Part shown: in pieces, positions 43,312 to 50,830 of the stretch
Numbering within the stretch: the stretch's first letter is position 1
Layout of the letters: every line of letters starts with the position of its first letter
Origin: Anaerolineae bacterium
GTDB taxonomy: Bacteria > Chloroflexota > Anaerolineae > Anaerolineales > Anaerolineaceae
Direction of reading: 5' to 3'
Assembly (NCBI GenBank): GCA_013314735.1
Contig: JABUFD010000004.1
Location: 186,001-250,000, forward strand
Length of the DNA: 64,000 bases
Translations under genes and position numbers: made by a program
The notes under the pieces: model-generated
The model's database searches: none
What the model was told of the DNA's origin: nothing
The model's input: only the letters and a program-made list of their open reading frames with translations

Positions 43312-43791
43312 TTATTCTGCATCCTCTGGGCTGCTGTCGCCTTCCACCACAGCATCGGTTCCGGTCGTCTGGCCCACTTCGCCAGATTCTTCCGGTTCGC
43401 GTACCTCAATGGCAATCTGCTCTTCCATTTGCACCCGCCCCCGCAAAAAAGCGCCGTCTTCGGTGGTAAAAGTAACCACAGTCACATCGCCCCAGACACG
43501 ACCGGTGGAACGGATCTCGAGGCGTTCCGCCACAATATTTCCCTGCACCAACCCGGCAACGATCACGGTGTTGGCGGAAAGTTTTTCGGTCGTGATCCGG
43601 CCGCTTTGCCCCACCACGATCAGGCCGCGGATCGAGAGGTCGCCTTCAAAAGCACCTTCAATGCGCACACCGCCACTGCCATACAGGCTGCCGCGCCAGC
43701 TGATACCCGGACCCAAAACAGATGTTACCCGTTCAGTGGGAACCACCGCGGCCGGTGTTTGTGTCGATGTTTCAGGTTTACGTTTGAACAT
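43312..43791 (-). CDS. Bactofilin
   Basis: A 159-residue protein from the ATG at 43791 (GAGGTGG four bases upstream). The central bactofilin beta-helix spans about 30-125: GISWRGSLYGSGGVRIEGAF, GDLSIRGLIVVGQSG, LVQGNIVAERLEIRSTGRV. Flanking ends are short and disordered; the C-terminus is acidic. Bactofilins polymerise into filaments that organise cell-wall or polysaccharide enzymes. It is first in the operon with a sugar aminotransferase, which suggests spatial control of surface glycan synthesis. A minus-strand TATAAT lies about 40 bases upstream. Confidence 0.9.
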   Translation of the reverse strand: MFKRKPETSTQTPAAVVPTERVTSVLGPGISWRGSLYGSGGVRIEGAFEGDLSIRGLIVVGQSGRITTEKLSANTVIVAGLVQGNIVAERLEIRSTGRVWGDVTVVTFTTEDGAFLRGRVQMEEQIAIEVREPEESGEVGQTTGTDAVVEGDSSPEDAE

Positions 43792-43955
43792 CTGCCACCT
43801 CATTCTTGCAATTTGAACTGATTATAACAGGGAATACACGGGTGACTTCGAATGCACGCCACTCGCACAGCGAACGTAATCTCCTGCTCCCACCCCAAAT
43901 TCCAGATGGCGCAGCTCTGGCACAATCATTGCATGTCATCCTGTTGTTAACCATC

Positions 43956-43983
43956 TTGCATTTTTGAGGTTTTCTTTTATAGT
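43956..43983 (+). promoter_or_regulatory. Promoter of the MFS gene, probably leaderless
   Basis: TTGCAT (43956-43961), a 16-base spacer and TATAGT (43978-43983). The -10 ends nine bases before the ATG at 43993, leaving a leader of only a few bases, and no ribosome site is seen. Confidence 0.55.
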
Positions 43984-43992
43984 AGAAAGTAT

Positions 43993-45351
43993 ATGAAATT
44001 CGATTGGTTCCGTTCCAAAACCTTCGAGTACACACTGCGGGGGGCTGTCTATTATTGGGTCTTTTGTTTCGGGTTCAGCAGCTACGACACCTTCATAAAC
44101 CTGTACTTCGCCCAGATCGGCTACTCCAGCCTGCAAATTGGCCTGCTGGCGGCAGCCGTTTGCACGGTGTTATTCTTCGCAGCACCGCTGATCAGCAGCC
44201 TGGGTGACCGCTGGAATCAACGCAAAATCGTACTCGGCGCTGCCCTGGCCTTGATGGCAATCGCCCTGGTGATCCTGGGTTTCCCAACCGGTTTTTTACC
44301 GGTCTTTCTGCTGTATACCCTCACGGCAGTCTTCCGCGCACCGGTATCACCATTGGCAGACAGCCTGGCCACCGAAATGGAAAAGCATAACCGTTCCTCA
44401 TTCACAACCATGCGCGCCATTGGCTCTTTGGGCGGCGGCATGGCCGCGATTGGTTTCGGCTTTCTGTGGGCCCTGATAGGCTTCGAAACCATGTTCCTGA
44501 TTGGTGGGCTGTTGCTGTTCCTGGCAGCACTTGCCACCCAGCTCCTGGTGGAATACCCCTCCCTCAAAAAGCATGACAACCCATTAAACTACAAAGATGT
44601 TCTTCAGAACCGAACATTAATCTTTGTCTGGGTTTCTTCCATCCCGGTGTGGGTTGCCCTGTTTATGAGCTGGACGTTTGAGGGCATCTATGTGCAGAGC
44701 CTGGGTGGAACCGCCGCCCTGATCGGCCTGATCCGCGGGTTGGCGATCCTGGTGGAAGTGCCGGCGATGATCTTTTCAGGTAAGCTCCTGAAGAAAGCCA
44801 ATAGCGTGGAAATCCTCTACGGTGCCGTCTTCCTGCTGGCCGCCACCCACTTTGTCTATGCCCTGATTCCCAACCCAAATTGGCTCCTGTGGATCAGCAT
44901 CCTCAAGGGAATCGGGGTGGGATTCCTGATCACCAGCCTGGTGCGGGCAATTGCCGACCAGGCGCCTTCGGAGTACGCCTCCAGTTACCAGAGTGTGACT
45001 TCTGCCCTCACCTGGGGTTTTTCCGCCCTGGTTGGCAGCCTGCTGGGCGGTTTCGTGTTCGATGGCCTGGGAGGGCGGACCATGTTCGCGCTGTGCGCAG
45101 TCCTCACAGCTGCCGCGGTGTTGGTCCTGTACTATTTTCTCAACCGCCACGGCCAAACCATCCAGGCTGCCGCTGCCACCTACGAGGTCATCCCGCTGCC
45201 CGACCCTGAACAACGGTTCATGCAGCGGTCTCCCGAATTATTCGCAATCAGCGATGCTCGCTCAACCCCAAAGATATCCCGGGAAGAGGAAGAAGAGATC
45301 ATTATCGAGACACTGGAACGTCGTTATAGCCGGATGCTGGATGAGGACTGA
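43993..45351 (+). CDS. MFS transporter
   Basis: A 452-residue 12-helix carrier. The loop between helices 2 and 3 has SLGDRWNQRKIVLGAALAL, the MFS motif A region, and a long middle loop separates two six-helix bundles. It resembles the LacY/nucleoside-like MFS_1 group; the substrate is unknown. The C-terminal 55 residues are a charged cytoplasmic tail with an acidic EEEEE-like stretch. It probably has no leader; see the promoter entry. Confidence 0.88.
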   Translation: MKFDWFRSKTFEYTLRGAVYYWVFCFGFSSYDTFINLYFAQIGYSSLQIGLLAAAVCTVLFFAAPLISSLGDRWNQRKIVLGAALALMAIALVILGFPTGFLPVFLLYTLTAVFRAPVSPLADSLATEMEKHNRSSFTTMRAIGSLGGGMAAIGFGFLWALIGFETMFLIGGLLLFLAALATQLLVEYPSLKKHDNPLNYKDVLQNRTLIFVWVSSIPVWVALFMSWTFEGIYVQSLGGTAALIGLIRGLAILVEVPAMIFSGKLLKKANSVEILYGAVFLLAATHFVYALIPNPNWLLWISILKGIGVGFLITSLVRAIADQAPSEYASSYQSVTSALTWGFSALVGSLLGGFVFDGLGGRTMFALCAVLTAAAVLVLYYFLNRHGQTIQAAAATYEVIPLPDPEQRFMQRSPELFAISDARSTPKISREEEEEIIIETLERRYSRMLDED

Positions 45352-45407
45352 AAGCGCAGGTATAATCAAGCCAATCCCCTGATCATGATCGTCTACAGGA
45401 AAGGCAT

Positions 45408-46496
45408 ATGCTGCGTTCTTTACGGCTGCTGCGACTCAAAAAACAATTCAGGAAAGCATTTTTCGAACCCCTGCCAGAGCTGCCTACGGGCAGTCGTGAT
45501 CCTGTGTATGGTCTGGTGGAGCAATTGCGACGGGAGTACCAGCGCCGCAGACCGGTGCAACCCGCACATCAGAAGTCGCCCCGCGAACTCCGATCTGATG
45601 CCCGCATGCAGCTGTTGGTTGACAGTCAGTTTGCCAATCCCCTCCCGCCCGTACCGGAAGTCTGGCATGAAACCATCTCCGCCAATGGCACTGATCTACC
45701 GATGCGCATCTATATCCCTAAAGGCCGCGGACCTTACCCGGTTGTGGTCTACCTCCACGGCGGCGGCTGGGTCTCCGGCGATCTCGATACCGCCCATCCG
45801 GCTGCGCTGCAGATCGCTGCCAAAACCGGCTGGACCGTGGTCAGCGTGCAATACCGCCTGGCGCCGGAACATCCTTTTCCAGCCGCCCTGCAGGATGCCT
45901 GCGCAGTGTTGCGGTGGTGCGCCGCGCCGGAGAATTCACAGCCAATGCGTGGTGATCCGGGCCGAATCATCATCGCCGGGGATGGTTCTGGAGCCAACCT
46001 TGCAGCTGCCGCCTGCTTGCTCAACCGTGATCGCCAGGGTCCTCCCATCGCTTATCAGCTTTTGTTAAATCCCATCCTCGACCTGCTGCACTTTGACCGT
46101 CCGACCTACAGCCAGTATCGTCAAGGTCACACCCTGACGGCTGAGGATGTGCCCTTTTTCGTGCGCCATTATATCGCTGATCCGGTGCTTGCCACGGATC
46201 CGCTCGTTTCTCCACTGCTTTCCGCTAATCTGGCGGGGCTGCCGGCCGCACTGGTTGCTGTGGCGGAATACGATGTGGCACGCAGTGACGGCGAAGAGTA
46301 TGCCGACCGCCTGGCATCCTTTGGCGTTCCCGTTCAGCGGTTCTTTGCCGCTGGCATGGAACACGGCTTTTTCGACATGCAGCACCTGGTCCCCCGCGCA
46401 GGGCGATATGGCAATCAGATTCTGGAGATTGTCGCGAAATCGATAAGTGTCCCTAGTCCCAATCCCCATCCACCGGGCGGTTCCGCAGGCGCTTGA
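45408..46496 (+). CDS. Alpha/beta-hydrolase, HSL-type esterase
   Basis: A 362-residue carboxylesterase of the hormone-sensitive-lipase group. The oxyanion motif is in VVYLHGGGWVSGDLDTAHP. The nucleophile Ser lies in GDGSGANLAAA (a Gly-Asp-Gly-Ser-Gly elbow), the Asp in YDVARSDGEEYADRL and the His in MEHGFFDM. It is about 50 residues longer than usual, with a basic helical N-terminus. No signal peptide is seen. The 3' end overlaps arfB on the other strand by 44 bases. AGGAAAGG precedes the ATG. Confidence 0.9.
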   Translation: MLRSLRLLRLKKQFRKAFFEPLPELPTGSRDPVYGLVEQLRREYQRRRPVQPAHQKSPRELRSDARMQLLVDSQFANPLPPVPEVWHETISANGTDLPMRIYIPKGRGPYPVVVYLHGGGWVSGDLDTAHPAALQIAAKTGWTVVSVQYRLAPEHPFPAALQDACAVLRWCAAPENSQPMRGDPGRIIIAGDGSGANLAAAACLLNRDRQGPPIAYQLLLNPILDLLHFDRPTYSQYRQGHTLTAEDVPFFVRHYIADPVLATDPLVSPLLSANLAGLPAALVAVAEYDVARSDGEEYADRLASFGVPVQRFFAAGMEHGFFDMQHLVPRAGRYGNQILEIVAKSISVPSPNPHPPGGSAGA

Positions 46497-46881
46497 TCTC
46501 GCCGTGCGCTTTCTTGGCGGAAAGGCGTCGTTCCTGAACGGACCGTGGAACACGGGTGGGAAGCCGTTTTTGCGGCAGCCGCGCGGCTTCTTCGAGCAGC
46601 TCCTGAAAGCGTGATAGGGCGGCCTCACGGTTCTGAAGCTGCGTACGGTGTTCCACACTGCGGATCACCAGTTCGCCATCCCGCGTCAATCGCCGGCCTG
46701 CCAGCGCCATCAACCGCTGCCGAACCGCTTCCGGAAGGCTTTCATTATGAGCAATATCAAAGCGCAACACCACTGCGCTGGCCACCTTGTTCACATTTTG
46801 CCCGCCGGGACCGCCTGCCTGAACGCTTTCAAAGCGTAATTCCTTTTCATCGATCTGCAAACCGTACGTAAATTCAATCAT
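46453..46881 (-). CDS. arfB: Peptidyl-tRNA hydrolase ArfB (ribosome rescue)
   Basis: A 142-residue release-factor-like protein. The catalytic GGQ sits in SVQAGGPGGQNVNKVASAV, followed by RFDIAHNESLPEAVRQRLM. The C-terminal tail is basic (RVPRSVQERRLSAKKAHGEI) and can enter the mRNA channel of stalled ribosomes, as in ArfB/YaeJ. No codon-recognition domain is present, so this is not a full RF1/RF2. It is divergent from birA with overlapping promoters (a minus-strand TATAAT at 46904-46909). Confidence 0.92.
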   Translation of the reverse strand: MIEFTYGLQIDEKELRFESVQAGGPGGQNVNKVASAVVLRFDIAHNESLPEAVRQRLMALAGRRLTRDGELVIRSVEHRTQLQNREAALSRFQELLEEAARLPQKRLPTRVPRSVQERRLSAKKAHGEIKRLRNRPVDGDWD

Positions 46882-46913
46882 TTTTCTTGCCTTCCAATGT
46901 GAGAATTATAACA

Positions 46914-46942
46914 TTCCCACCACACGGTTTTTTCGATACAAT
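46914..46942 (+). promoter_or_regulatory. Promoter of birA, probably leaderless
   Basis: TTCCCA (46914-46919), a 17-base spacer and TACAAT (46937-46942). The ATG at 46949 follows after six bases, the distance at which transcription itself would start. Confidence 0.5.
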
Positions 46943-46948
46943 CAAACC

Positions 46949-47749
46949 ATGTATGACCTGGCCTGCCTCCATGAATCCATCGCATCATTGCCGATTGCGG
47001 ACTTGCTCTATTTCGACAGCATTGGATCCACCAATACCGAAGGCCTTCGCCTGCTGGAAACCGGGAGCGTTACTGGTGATGTGCTGTTGTTGGCACAGGA
47101 GCAGACCGCAGGACGGGGACGCTTTCAACGCACCTGGATCAGCACTCCCCAGGACAGCCTGACCTTCAGCCTGGTATTGACGCAGCTGGATATGCTCCCA
47201 GCCCAATTACTGGGCCTGCTGCCTCTGCTGGGCGCGGTGGCCGTGGTGGAAGCCCTGGAGCAGTTCGGTATTCCGCCGGGTGTCAGTGTACGGATCAAGT
47301 GGCCGAATGATGTCCTGCTCAACGACGGCAAAGCCTGTGGCATCCTCAGTGAGGCCAGCTGGGACAGTACCCGCCTGCGTGGGGTGGTGGTCGGGATTGG
47401 TATCAATCTTGGACATGGCTCGGTTCCCCCGCCGGAATCGGTAAGGTATCCTGCCACCAGTATTGAGGATTGTTTTGGTACCCGACCAACATGCGAAAAT
47501 CTCCTGGCGCTGGTACTCACCCGCTTTTTCGCATGGCTGCCGAAGATCACTGAGCCATGCTTTGTGACCCTATACCAAAATCATTTGGCGTTTATTGGAG
47601 AATCGGTTAATATATTTAATGAAGCAGGCCACCAGGCGATGACCGGGACAGTTTTAGGCATCACTTCCACCGGCGACCTGATTCTGAAGCAGGAAAACAA
47701 CAGCACCATCCTTTGCAGCGCGGGAGAGATCACCGTCCGGTCGGCATAA
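46949..47749 (+). CDS. birA: Biotin--[acetyl-CoA-carboxylase] ligase
   Basis: A 266-residue group I biotin protein ligase without the DNA-binding domain. The biotinyl-AMP loop is in QEQTAGRGRFQRTWIS and the active-site lysine in RIKWPNDVLLNDGKACGIL. A C-terminal SH3-like domain ends the protein. It attaches biotin to carboxylase carrier proteins in the cytoplasm. There is no regulatory helix-turn-helix, so it should not repress biotin genes. The next small gene, 46 bases on, shares its terminator. Confidence 0.93.
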   Translation: MYDLACLHESIASLPIADLLYFDSIGSTNTEGLRLLETGSVTGDVLLLAQEQTAGRGRFQRTWISTPQDSLTFSLVLTQLDMLPAQLLGLLPLLGAVAVVEALEQFGIPPGVSVRIKWPNDVLLNDGKACGILSEASWDSTRLRGVVVGIGINLGHGSVPPPESVRYPATSIEDCFGTRPTCENLLALVLTRFFAWLPKITEPCFVTLYQNHLAFIGESVNIFNEAGHQAMTGTVLGITSTGDLILKQENNSTILCSAGEITVRSA

Positions 47750-47795
47750 AACTTGCTCCCACTGCATACATATTTGGGCCAAGCTGGAGGTAAGC

Positions 47796-48143
47796 ATGTT
47801 TGATGATTTGCGTGAACAATTGAATGACAATTCGTTTGATGAAACCCAGGACAACAAAACCGCGGATTCAGGCAGCGGCCAACCCAGCAGCCCATTTCTG
47901 TTTGTGGATGACGCCCAGATTGACGGCGCCCTGCAGGAATATGAGAAGCTGGATCGGTTTGAAGGATACGGCATTTATGAGGAAGAAGAACCTGAATCAA
48001 AAGAGACTGTAGAAGAGAAGCGCTTTTTGGGAATGAACGCGCCCCAGCGCTTTATGCTTTCGCTGATGATCTTCTTTATGGTGGTGATACTTGGCGCTTT
48101 TTGCCTGATTCTGACAGGAAAAATCGTCCCACCCTTCTTCTAA
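47796..48143 (+). CDS. Small acidic single-span membrane protein
   Basis: A 115-residue protein with GGAGG before the ATG. Residues 1-80 are acidic and probably disordered, with a short EEEEPESKETVEEKR patch. One membrane helix (about 87-108: FMLSLMIFFMVVILGAFCLI) is close to the C-terminus. No family is recognised. It is probably co-transcribed with birA. Confidence 0.72.
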   Translation: MFDDLREQLNDNSFDETQDNKTADSGSGQPSSPFLFVDDAQIDGALQEYEKLDRFEGYGIYEEEEPESKETVEEKRFLGMNAPQRFMLSLMIFFMVVILGAFCLILTGKIVPPFF

Positions 48144-48179
48144 ATCCCCTCTCTTCTACATAATTTCCGCAAGAATTAT

Positions 48180-48210
48180 AACCGGACCCTTGCCCAGGCG
48201 TCCGGTTTTT
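48180..48210 (+). terminator. Terminator of the birA transcript
   Basis: Stem AACCGGAC (48180-48187) with GTCCGGTT (48200-48207), a 12-base loop and a T5 run. Confidence 0.8.
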
Positions 48211-48236
48211 GGCATAATGGAGAGTGCGGAAACGGA

Positions 48237-48302
48237 ACGAAGAAGAACGAAGCAGAAACGAAACAATCAGCAAAGAACACCGGTGGAAAACGAACTCGTT
48301 TT
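48237..48302 (+). promoter_or_regulatory. Phased ACGAA repeats and palindrome before the ECF sigma gene
   Basis: ACGAA occurs at 48237, 48247, 48258 and 48290, so the copies are 10, 11 and 32 bases apart, close to whole helical turns. The last copy lies in the palindrome AAAACGA-ac-TCGTTTT (48287-48302). A -10-like TAGAAT/TATAGA follows near 48330. Confidence 0.4.
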
Positions 48303-48359
48303 GCAACCTGTGCTGGTTTTCTGCGTAATAGAATATAGAGCAACAGATCAGGAGAAGCA

Positions 48360-48956
48360 GTGGACACACAAATCGAGCGGTGGCTGGATGCAGCCATTCA
48401 AGGAAACGATGAAGCGTACGGCCACCTGGTGGAATACTACCAGACCGGCGTTTTCAACTTATGTTATCGCATGCTGAACAACCGGCAGGAAGCCGAAGAC
48501 GCCGCCCAGGAAGTTTTCTGGCGCGCGTATAATGCCCTCCACCGCTACGACCGTGATCGATCCTTCCAGACCTGGCTGCTGTCGATTGCCTCTCATTTCT
48601 GCATCGACCAGCAGCGCAAACGAAAATTAACATTAATTGATATCGATGAACCGTTTGAAGAGACATTTCGCGATGGGAACAGCCCTACCCCTGAGAAAAC
48701 CATGCTGCTCAGGGAGAACAGCACCCAGATCGAAGCCATGCTGGAGACACTCAAGCCCACCGACCGTGCGGCACTGATGCTCCGCTATTGGTACGAAATG
48801 TCCGAAAAAGAAATCGCCGAGTCGCTCTCACTCTCGGTCAGCGCAGTCAAAAGCAGATTATTCCGGGCGCGAAAGGAACTCGCGCTGGCTTTTGACGATG
48901 ACAGCATGGAATCTCAAAGAACTGAAAGGGAATTGTATGAACCATCAAATGTTTGA
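48360..48956 (+). CDS. ECF-family RNA polymerase sigma factor
   Basis: A 198-residue sigma factor with a GTG start, five bases after AGGAG. Region 2 is in LVEYYQTGVFNLCYRMLNN and EAEDAAQEVFWRAYNALHRY, region 4 in ALMLRYWYEMSEKEIAESL and SVSAVKSRLFRARKEL. It overlaps the anti-sigma gene by 20 bases, the usual pairing. It probably recognises its own promoter and that of the downstream membrane protein. Confidence 0.94.
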   Translation: MDTQIERWLDAAIQGNDEAYGHLVEYYQTGVFNLCYRMLNNRQEAEDAAQEVFWRAYNALHRYDRDRSFQTWLLSIASHFCIDQQRKRKLTLIDIDEPFEETFRDGNSPTPEKTMLLRENSTQIEAMLETLKPTDRAALMLRYWYEMSEKEIAESLSLSVSAVKSRLFRARKELALAFDDDSMESQRTERELYEPSNV

Positions 48957-49473
48957 AGAATGGGCGCTGTCGCCGGAAACATGCAGCCCGGAGGAACGGG
49001 AAGCCCTGCAGCAGCACCGCCAACAGTGTGAAAGCTGCGACCGATTGGCTCGCAGTTGGAAGCGCATTGAATCTGTGCTGGACACCGCACCTTTTGCTCG
49101 TCCGGCAGAAGGTTTCGCGCAGCGCTTCCAGCAAAACCTGGCAGCGCGCAAGGCTGCCGCTCATAAACGCCAGGCACGGAAATTTCTGTTGATTCTGGGC
49201 ATCACCTTCGCCGTGTCAATCCTTGCCGGGAGTGTCTATTTCTATAGCATCAACCCACCCCAATTCCTGCTTACACAGGTCTTTCGGACGGCAGCCAATC
49301 TGCTGGTAACCGTTGAGAACATCAAGATCATCTCCAGCACCTTCCTTGGGTTCACCCCCGGCGCAATTTTCCTGCCAATCCTGATGGTAAGTGCCAGCGC
49401 GTTGGGCGGCTTTGCCCTCCTGTGGTTCACCGCCATTTGGAAATTCACTCTCCATGGAGAAAAAGCCCAATGA
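48937..49473 (+). CDS. Zinc-binding anti-sigma factor
   Basis: A 178-residue protein from the ATG at 48937 (AGGGAA upstream, inside the sigma gene). The cytoplasmic N-terminus has the H-x3-C-x2-C anti-sigma motif in QQHRQQCESCDRLARSW. A basic stretch leads to a membrane helix (FLLILGITFAVSILAGSVYF, about 89-108), and a second hydrophobic segment lies near the C-terminus. It should hold the ECF factor at the membrane until a signal arrives. Its stop overlaps the next start as ATGA. Confidence 0.85.
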   Translation: MNHQMFEEWALSPETCSPEEREALQQHRQQCESCDRLARSWKRIESVLDTAPFARPAEGFAQRFQQNLAARKAAAHKRQARKFLLILGITFAVSILAGSVYFYSINPPQFLLTQVFRTAANLLVTVENIKIISSTFLGFTPGAIFLPILMVSASALGGFALLWFTAIWKFTLHGEKAQ

Positions 49474-50660
49474 AATCAGCCCAGAAACTCTTAATCATGC
49501 TGTTGCTGACCCTGATCCTGGTGGGAGCAGTACCGGCGCAGACGGTTTCTGCCCAATCCACCGGAACAGACGACGGCCAGGTGGTGATTGGCGGGAATTA
49601 TACCCTCAGCGCTGGTGAAACCCTGCGCGGTGATCTTGTTTTGATTGGTGGAACTGCCAGCCTTGAAGCCAATTCTGTGGTAACCGGCAGTGTGCTGATT
49701 GCCGGCGGTACCCTGGAAGCTGATGGGATTATTAAAGGTGACGTCCTCACCTTCGGCGGTATCCTTAACCTGAATGCAACTGCCCGGGTGGAAGGTGACC
49801 TGGTGAGTTACGGTGGGATCAACAATATTGCCGAAGGCGCGCGCGTGCTGGGCAGTATTGTCAACAACGAGGAAAATTTCGTCAACTTCGACTGGGGCGA
49901 TTTCGACTTTGATATGCAGGGGCTCTCCCTGGGCGATCTCGATTTCCCCAACCCAATGCCCAACAGCCAGGCGTTTGCTTCACCGCGCTTTGACCTGGTG
50001 AAACAGGTAGGCAGGTTTGTGTGGGCCATCGTCAGGGCAATCGGCCTGGCCATCCTCGCGGTGGCGGTGAGTCTGTTCGCGGCAAAACCACTGGAACGCG
50101 CATCCAAAACGCTTTTCAAATTCCCGGCAATGTCGCTTGGCATTGGACTGCTGACGATCCTGGTCCTGCCATTGATGCTGCTATTGCTGATGATCACGAT
50201 CATCCTGATCCCGGTATCATTGATCGGGTTGATCGGGATCGGTATCGCGGTTTTGTTCGGCTGGTTTGCCCTGAGCCTGATGCTGGGTGAACGGCTTGCG
50301 CAGGTGTTCCACACCGAATGGGCGCCAGCTGTCAGTACCGGCATTGGTTCACTGGCGCTTTCCCTGGTTGCGGGTATCACCGGCATCATTCCCTGCATCG
50401 GATGGCTGTTCCCGTTCTTCTTTGCCAGCGCCGGTCTGGGCGCCGTGCTGCTGAGCCGCTTTGGTTCACGTGTTTATGTGCCTGATGCCAGCGCAACACG
50501 CGCAAAACCGGCCGCTGTACACCAACCAGAGAATGCTGGAAAACCAGACTACACATTGCCAGTCCAGGTACCGCCTGTGGAAGAAGCCTCTCCCGATGTA
50601 TTGCCTCCACTGGACCTGGAGGACATAGGTGATGATGACTCCGAACCCCGGAACGACTGA
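49470..50660 (+). CDS. Membrane protein with N-terminal bactofilin-like beta-helix
   Basis: A 396-residue protein from the ATG at 49470. A signal peptide (LLIMLLLTLILVGAVPA) is followed by a short bactofilin-like repeat region outside the membrane: TLRGDLVLIGGTASLEANSV, GTLEADGIIKGDVLTFGG and EGDLVSYGGINNIAEGARV. After a linker, four or more membrane helices occupy about 190-340; the Pro-rich C-terminal tail is probably cytoplasmic. It ends the sigma/anti-sigma operon and is the likely output or the sensed component of that system, perhaps in envelope stress. Confidence 0.83.
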   Translation: MKSAQKLLIMLLLTLILVGAVPAQTVSAQSTGTDDGQVVIGGNYTLSAGETLRGDLVLIGGTASLEANSVVTGSVLIAGGTLEADGIIKGDVLTFGGILNLNATARVEGDLVSYGGINNIAEGARVLGSIVNNEENFVNFDWGDFDFDMQGLSLGDLDFPNPMPNSQAFASPRFDLVKQVGRFVWAIVRAIGLAILAVAVSLFAAKPLERASKTLFKFPAMSLGIGLLTILVLPLMLLLLMITIILIPVSLIGLIGIGIAVLFGWFALSLMLGERLAQVFHTEWAPAVSTGIGSLALSLVAGITGIIPCIGWLFPFFFASAGLGAVLLSRFGSRVYVPDASATRAKPAAVHQPENAGKPDYTLPVQVPPVEEASPDVLPPLDLEDIGDDDSEPRND

Positions 50661-50705
50661 CATCCCAAATTACAATTCCCCTCTTAGAACAAATCATTAA
50701 TGACA

Positions 50706-50743
50706 AGACATCCGATTTCTGTGGGAAATCGGATGTCTCTTTT
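50706..50743 (+). terminator. Terminator of the ECF sigma operon
   Basis: A perfect 14-bp stem, AGACATCCGATTTC with GAAATCGGATGTCT, a 5-base loop and the tail CTTTT. Confidence 0.88.
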
Positions 50744-50830
50744 ACCAGTTTACACATTGTGTTATTCGCCATGTCATTTCGCATGGCAGCCAGATGAATC
50801 ATCCGCGCAGGTTGCGTTCCATTGGCCTGC

